A stretch of 25,731 nt of DNA from CAJXWH01 sp964343365 (GTDB taxonomy: Bacteria; Pseudomonadota; Gammaproteobacteria; Arenicellales; UBA868). The stretch is from contig CAYFJI010000017.1 of assembly GCA_964343365.1 (NCBI GenBank), positions 1 through 25,731 on the forward strand, given 5' to 3'. The notes under the pieces are model-generated. The model ran no database searches, was not told where the DNA came from, and saw only the letters and a list, made by a program, of their open reading frames with translations. Shown here piece after piece: positions 23,877 to 25,731 of this stretch. Numbering within the stretch: the stretch's first letter is position 1; each line of letters starts with the position of its first letter. Position numbers and translations under genes: made by a program.

Positions 23877-24746
23877 TTAACCGAATCGACCTGTAATGTA
23901 ATCTTCTGTAAGTTGATGACGAGGGCTAGTAAAAATTAGCTCAGTCTCACCGACTTCTATTAAATTTCCCAAGTGAAAATAAGCGGTTCGTTGAGAGACT
24001 CGTGCTGCCTGTTGCATTGAATGAGTTACAATTGCAATTGCATAATTATGACGCAATTCATCGATTAATTCTTCAATTCGCGCGGTGGCAATCGGATCTA
24101 GGGCAGAGCATGGCTCATCCATTAATATTACTTCAGGACTCACCGCAATCGCTCGTGCAATACACAGTCGCTGCTGTTGCCCACCAGACAATCCAGTACC
24201 AGGCTCACTCATCCGGTCAACAACTTCTTTCCACAAACCTGCTCTTTTTAACGAAGTCTCAACGATCTCATCCAAGTGATCGCGGTTATCTGCTAACCCA
24301 TGAATTCTTGGTCCGTAAGCAACATTCTCGTAAATCGACTTAGGGAAAGGATTTGGTTTCTGAAATACCATTCCGACCCTAGAGCGTAACAACACCACAT
24401 CAACATCTTTCTTATTAATATCCTCACCATCCATTTCTATTGTACCGGTGACACGACAGGCTGGAATGGTGTCGTTCATCCGATTAAGGCAACGAATTAA
24501 AGTCGACTTTCCGCAACCAGAAGGCCCAATCATTGCGATCACTTCGTGCTTACCTATATCAAGGGAAACATCGAAAATTGCTTGGCTTTCACCATAGAAA
24601 ACATTCAGATTTCGGCATTTCATCCTCGGTGTTTTACTTTCATACATGCCAACTGTACTCCGATGCTCACGAGGATAAGAACTATTAAGAACACTATCAA
24701 TTTCTTTGTGTTCTTTATTTTCTAGAGATGAGTTGTTCGTAGTCAT
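23877..24746 (-). CDS. pstB: Phosphate ABC transporter ATPase PstB
   Basis: 289 residues, slightly long because of an unconserved ~40-residue N-terminal tail. Then the PstB core: LNVFYGESQAI (47-57), Walker A GPSGCGKST (74-82), Q-loop FQKPNPFPKSIYENV, signature LSGGQQQR (186-193), Walker B VILMDEPCSALDP (206-218) and the switch H242. The FQKPNPFP string is diagnostic for PstB. It powers phosphate import through PstC/PstA. It lies 45 bp after pstA and 22 bp before phoU. Confidence 0.96.
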   Translation of the reverse strand: MTTNNSSLENKEHKEIDSVLNSSYPREHRSTVGMYESKTPRMKCRNLNVFYGESQAIFDVSLDIGKHEVIAMIGPSGCGKSTLIRCLNRMNDTIPACRVTGTIEMDGEDINKKDVDVVLLRSRVGMVFQKPNPFPKSIYENVAYGPRIHGLADNRDHLDEIVETSLKRAGLWKEVVDRMSEPGTGLSGGQQQRLCIARAIAVSPEVILMDEPCSALDPIATARIEELIDELRHNYAIAIVTHSMQQAARVSQRTAYFHLGNLIEVGETELIFTSPRHQLTEDYITGRFG

Positions 24747-24791
24747 AAATATCGGAATCTCTAGTTATATGTTGCCATACTATTACATTGT

Positions 24792-25731
24792 TCACCAGCG
24801 TTGCTCGAATTTGCTTCGCAAAAACACCGCAAGAGAATTCATTGTAATCAAAAATAGCAATAGAACCATAATTGCTGCTGAACTCTTCTCCACAAAAGCC
24901 CGCTCTGGACTGTCTAACCAAAGATAAATTTGGACTGGTAGAGCTGTTGAAGGATCGGTGAAGCTCCCCGGGATGTCAACGATAAAAGCAACCATACCGA
25001 TCATTAATAGTGGCGCAGTTTCACCCAGCGCCCGAGACATACCAATAATAGTACCAGTCAACATACCAGGCACCGCCAATGGCAAAATATGATCAAATGT
25101 TGCTTGCATTCTTGAGGCGCCCATACTAAGAGCCGCTTCTCGGATTGATGGTGGAACTGATTGCAAAGCAGCACGACCTGCAATAATTACAACCGGCAAC
25201 GTCATCAGAGTAAGCACTAAACCACCAACAATCGGTGCAGATCGAGGAAGATGGAAAAAATTTAAAAACACGGCTAGCCCGAGCAATCCAAAAACGATGG
25301 ATGGCACAGCTGCGAGGTTATTTATATTTATCTCGATTAGATCTGTCCATCGATTCTTTGGTGCGAATTCTTCTAGATAGATTGCGGTAGCCATTCCTAC
25401 TGGAAAAGATAACAAAAGAGTCACTATTAAGGTCAACAATGACCCAATGAGAGCACCACCAATACCTGCAAGCTCTGGCTCCCTTGAATCTCCGGAATTA
25501 AAAAATATCCAGTTAAAACGCTTCTTTACACGCCCCTCTGAAGTCAGCTTGTCTATCCAAGCTATTTTCTGATCTGTTACCCTGCGTTGACTCTCGGGTA
25601 CTGAACGATCAATGTGACCTTTGTTGAGCATGTCGATATCATCATCAGCAGGAAACCACAATTCTATTTCTGATCCAACAAGGCCTGGATCAGACAAGAC
25701 AGTATCTCGCAAATGATAAGCGCTACTTGGG
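24792..25731 (-). CDS. pstA: Phosphate ABC transporter permease PstA, 5' end cut by window edge
   Basis: The frame is open to the right edge, upstream of the first possible TTG at 25712, and the extra residues (SSAYHLRDTV) continue the long N-terminal extension (DUF3333 type) found in alphaproteobacterial PstA. So the gene is partial, not a short protein. The visible part includes the end of that extension (SDPGLVGSEIELWFPADDDID), the link DSREPELAGIGGALIGS, and the permease core with its coupling loop EAALSMGASRMQATFDHILP and SRALGETAPLLMIGMVAF. It ends FLRSKFEQRW. It forms the inner-membrane phosphate channel with PstC, which should lie to the right with pstS. Confidence 0.95.
   Translation of the reverse strand, partial: PSSAYHLRDTVLSDPGLVGSEIELWFPADDDIDMLNKGHIDRSVPESQRRVTDQKIAWIDKLTSEGRVKKRFNWIFFNSGDSREPELAGIGGALIGSLLTLIVTLLLSFPVGMATAIYLEEFAPKNRWTDLIEININNLAAVPSIVFGLLGLAVFLNFFHLPRSAPIVGGLVLTLMTLPVVIIAGRAALQSVPPSIREAALSMGASRMQATFDHILPLAVPGMLTGTIIGMSRALGETAPLLMIGMVAFIVDIPGSFTDPSTALPVQIYLWLDSPERAFVEKSSAAIMVLLLFLITMNSLAVFLRSKFEQRW

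Noticed and set aside
24715..24921. Minus-strand frame bridging pstA and pstB
   Set aside because: It overlaps the conserved C-terminal end of PstA in another frame and has no family features.
24792..25712. PstA as a complete 306-residue protein starting at TTG 25712
   Set aside because: The frame continues to the window edge with residues matching the long alphaproteobacterial PstA extension, so the true start is outside.

Overview
The window looks like a stretch of a moderately AT-rich (about 40% G+C by eye) alphaproteobacterial chromosome, probably from a free-living, perhaps marine, heterotroph. The main support is the pst block at the right end: PstA has the long N-terminal extension and a transporter core very close to the usual alphaproteobacterial form. 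The rest fits a scavenging lifestyle, with ABC uptake, hydantoinase/oxoprolinase-family enzymes, and several SDR and aldo/keto reductases. I saw no rRNA, tRNA, CRISPR array, phage gene or insertion sequence. Both edges cut genes.

Layout. 1-3269 (minus): a GltD-like iron-sulfur flavoprotein overlaps the start of a fused gamma-alpha 2-oxoacid:acceptor oxidoreductase subunit cut by the left edge. 3270-3749: mostly non-coding, with a terminator-like hairpin for the next gene. 3750-5160 (minus): a YbjJ-type MFS transporter, preceded by what looks like a decayed small two-helix membrane-protein gene overlapping its start. 5388-6922 (plus): an SDR with a strong ribosome binding site, then a 2-oxoglutarate/Fe(II) oxygenase. 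6969-9539 (minus): a large RND/MMPL transporter.

9784-19053 (minus) is one tight operon: Tat-type substrate-binding protein, two Dpp-type permeases, a fused DppD-DppF ATPase, HyuA and HyuB. A divergent M14 carboxypeptidase (19280-20440, plus) shares its upstream region, which carries two perfect inverted repeats. My reading is that this locus imports a peptide-like or cyclic-amide compound and opens it with the ATP-dependent hydantoinase/oxoprolinase pair, with the peptidase acting on a related substrate. The substrate is unknown.

20448-21933 (minus): a TIGR04076-like protein overlaps an aldo/keto reductase that lacks the usual catalytic histidine. 22117-23037 (minus): a second SDR. 23132-25731 (minus): phoU, pstB and pstA of the high-affinity phosphate system, with pstA cut by the right edge. 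PhoU has lost an acidic residue in its second metal-binding motif.

The most interesting parts are the Dpp-Hyu-M14 locus with its candidate operators, the Kor/flavoprotein pair, the decayed gene before the MFS transporter, and the two enzymes with altered key residues.
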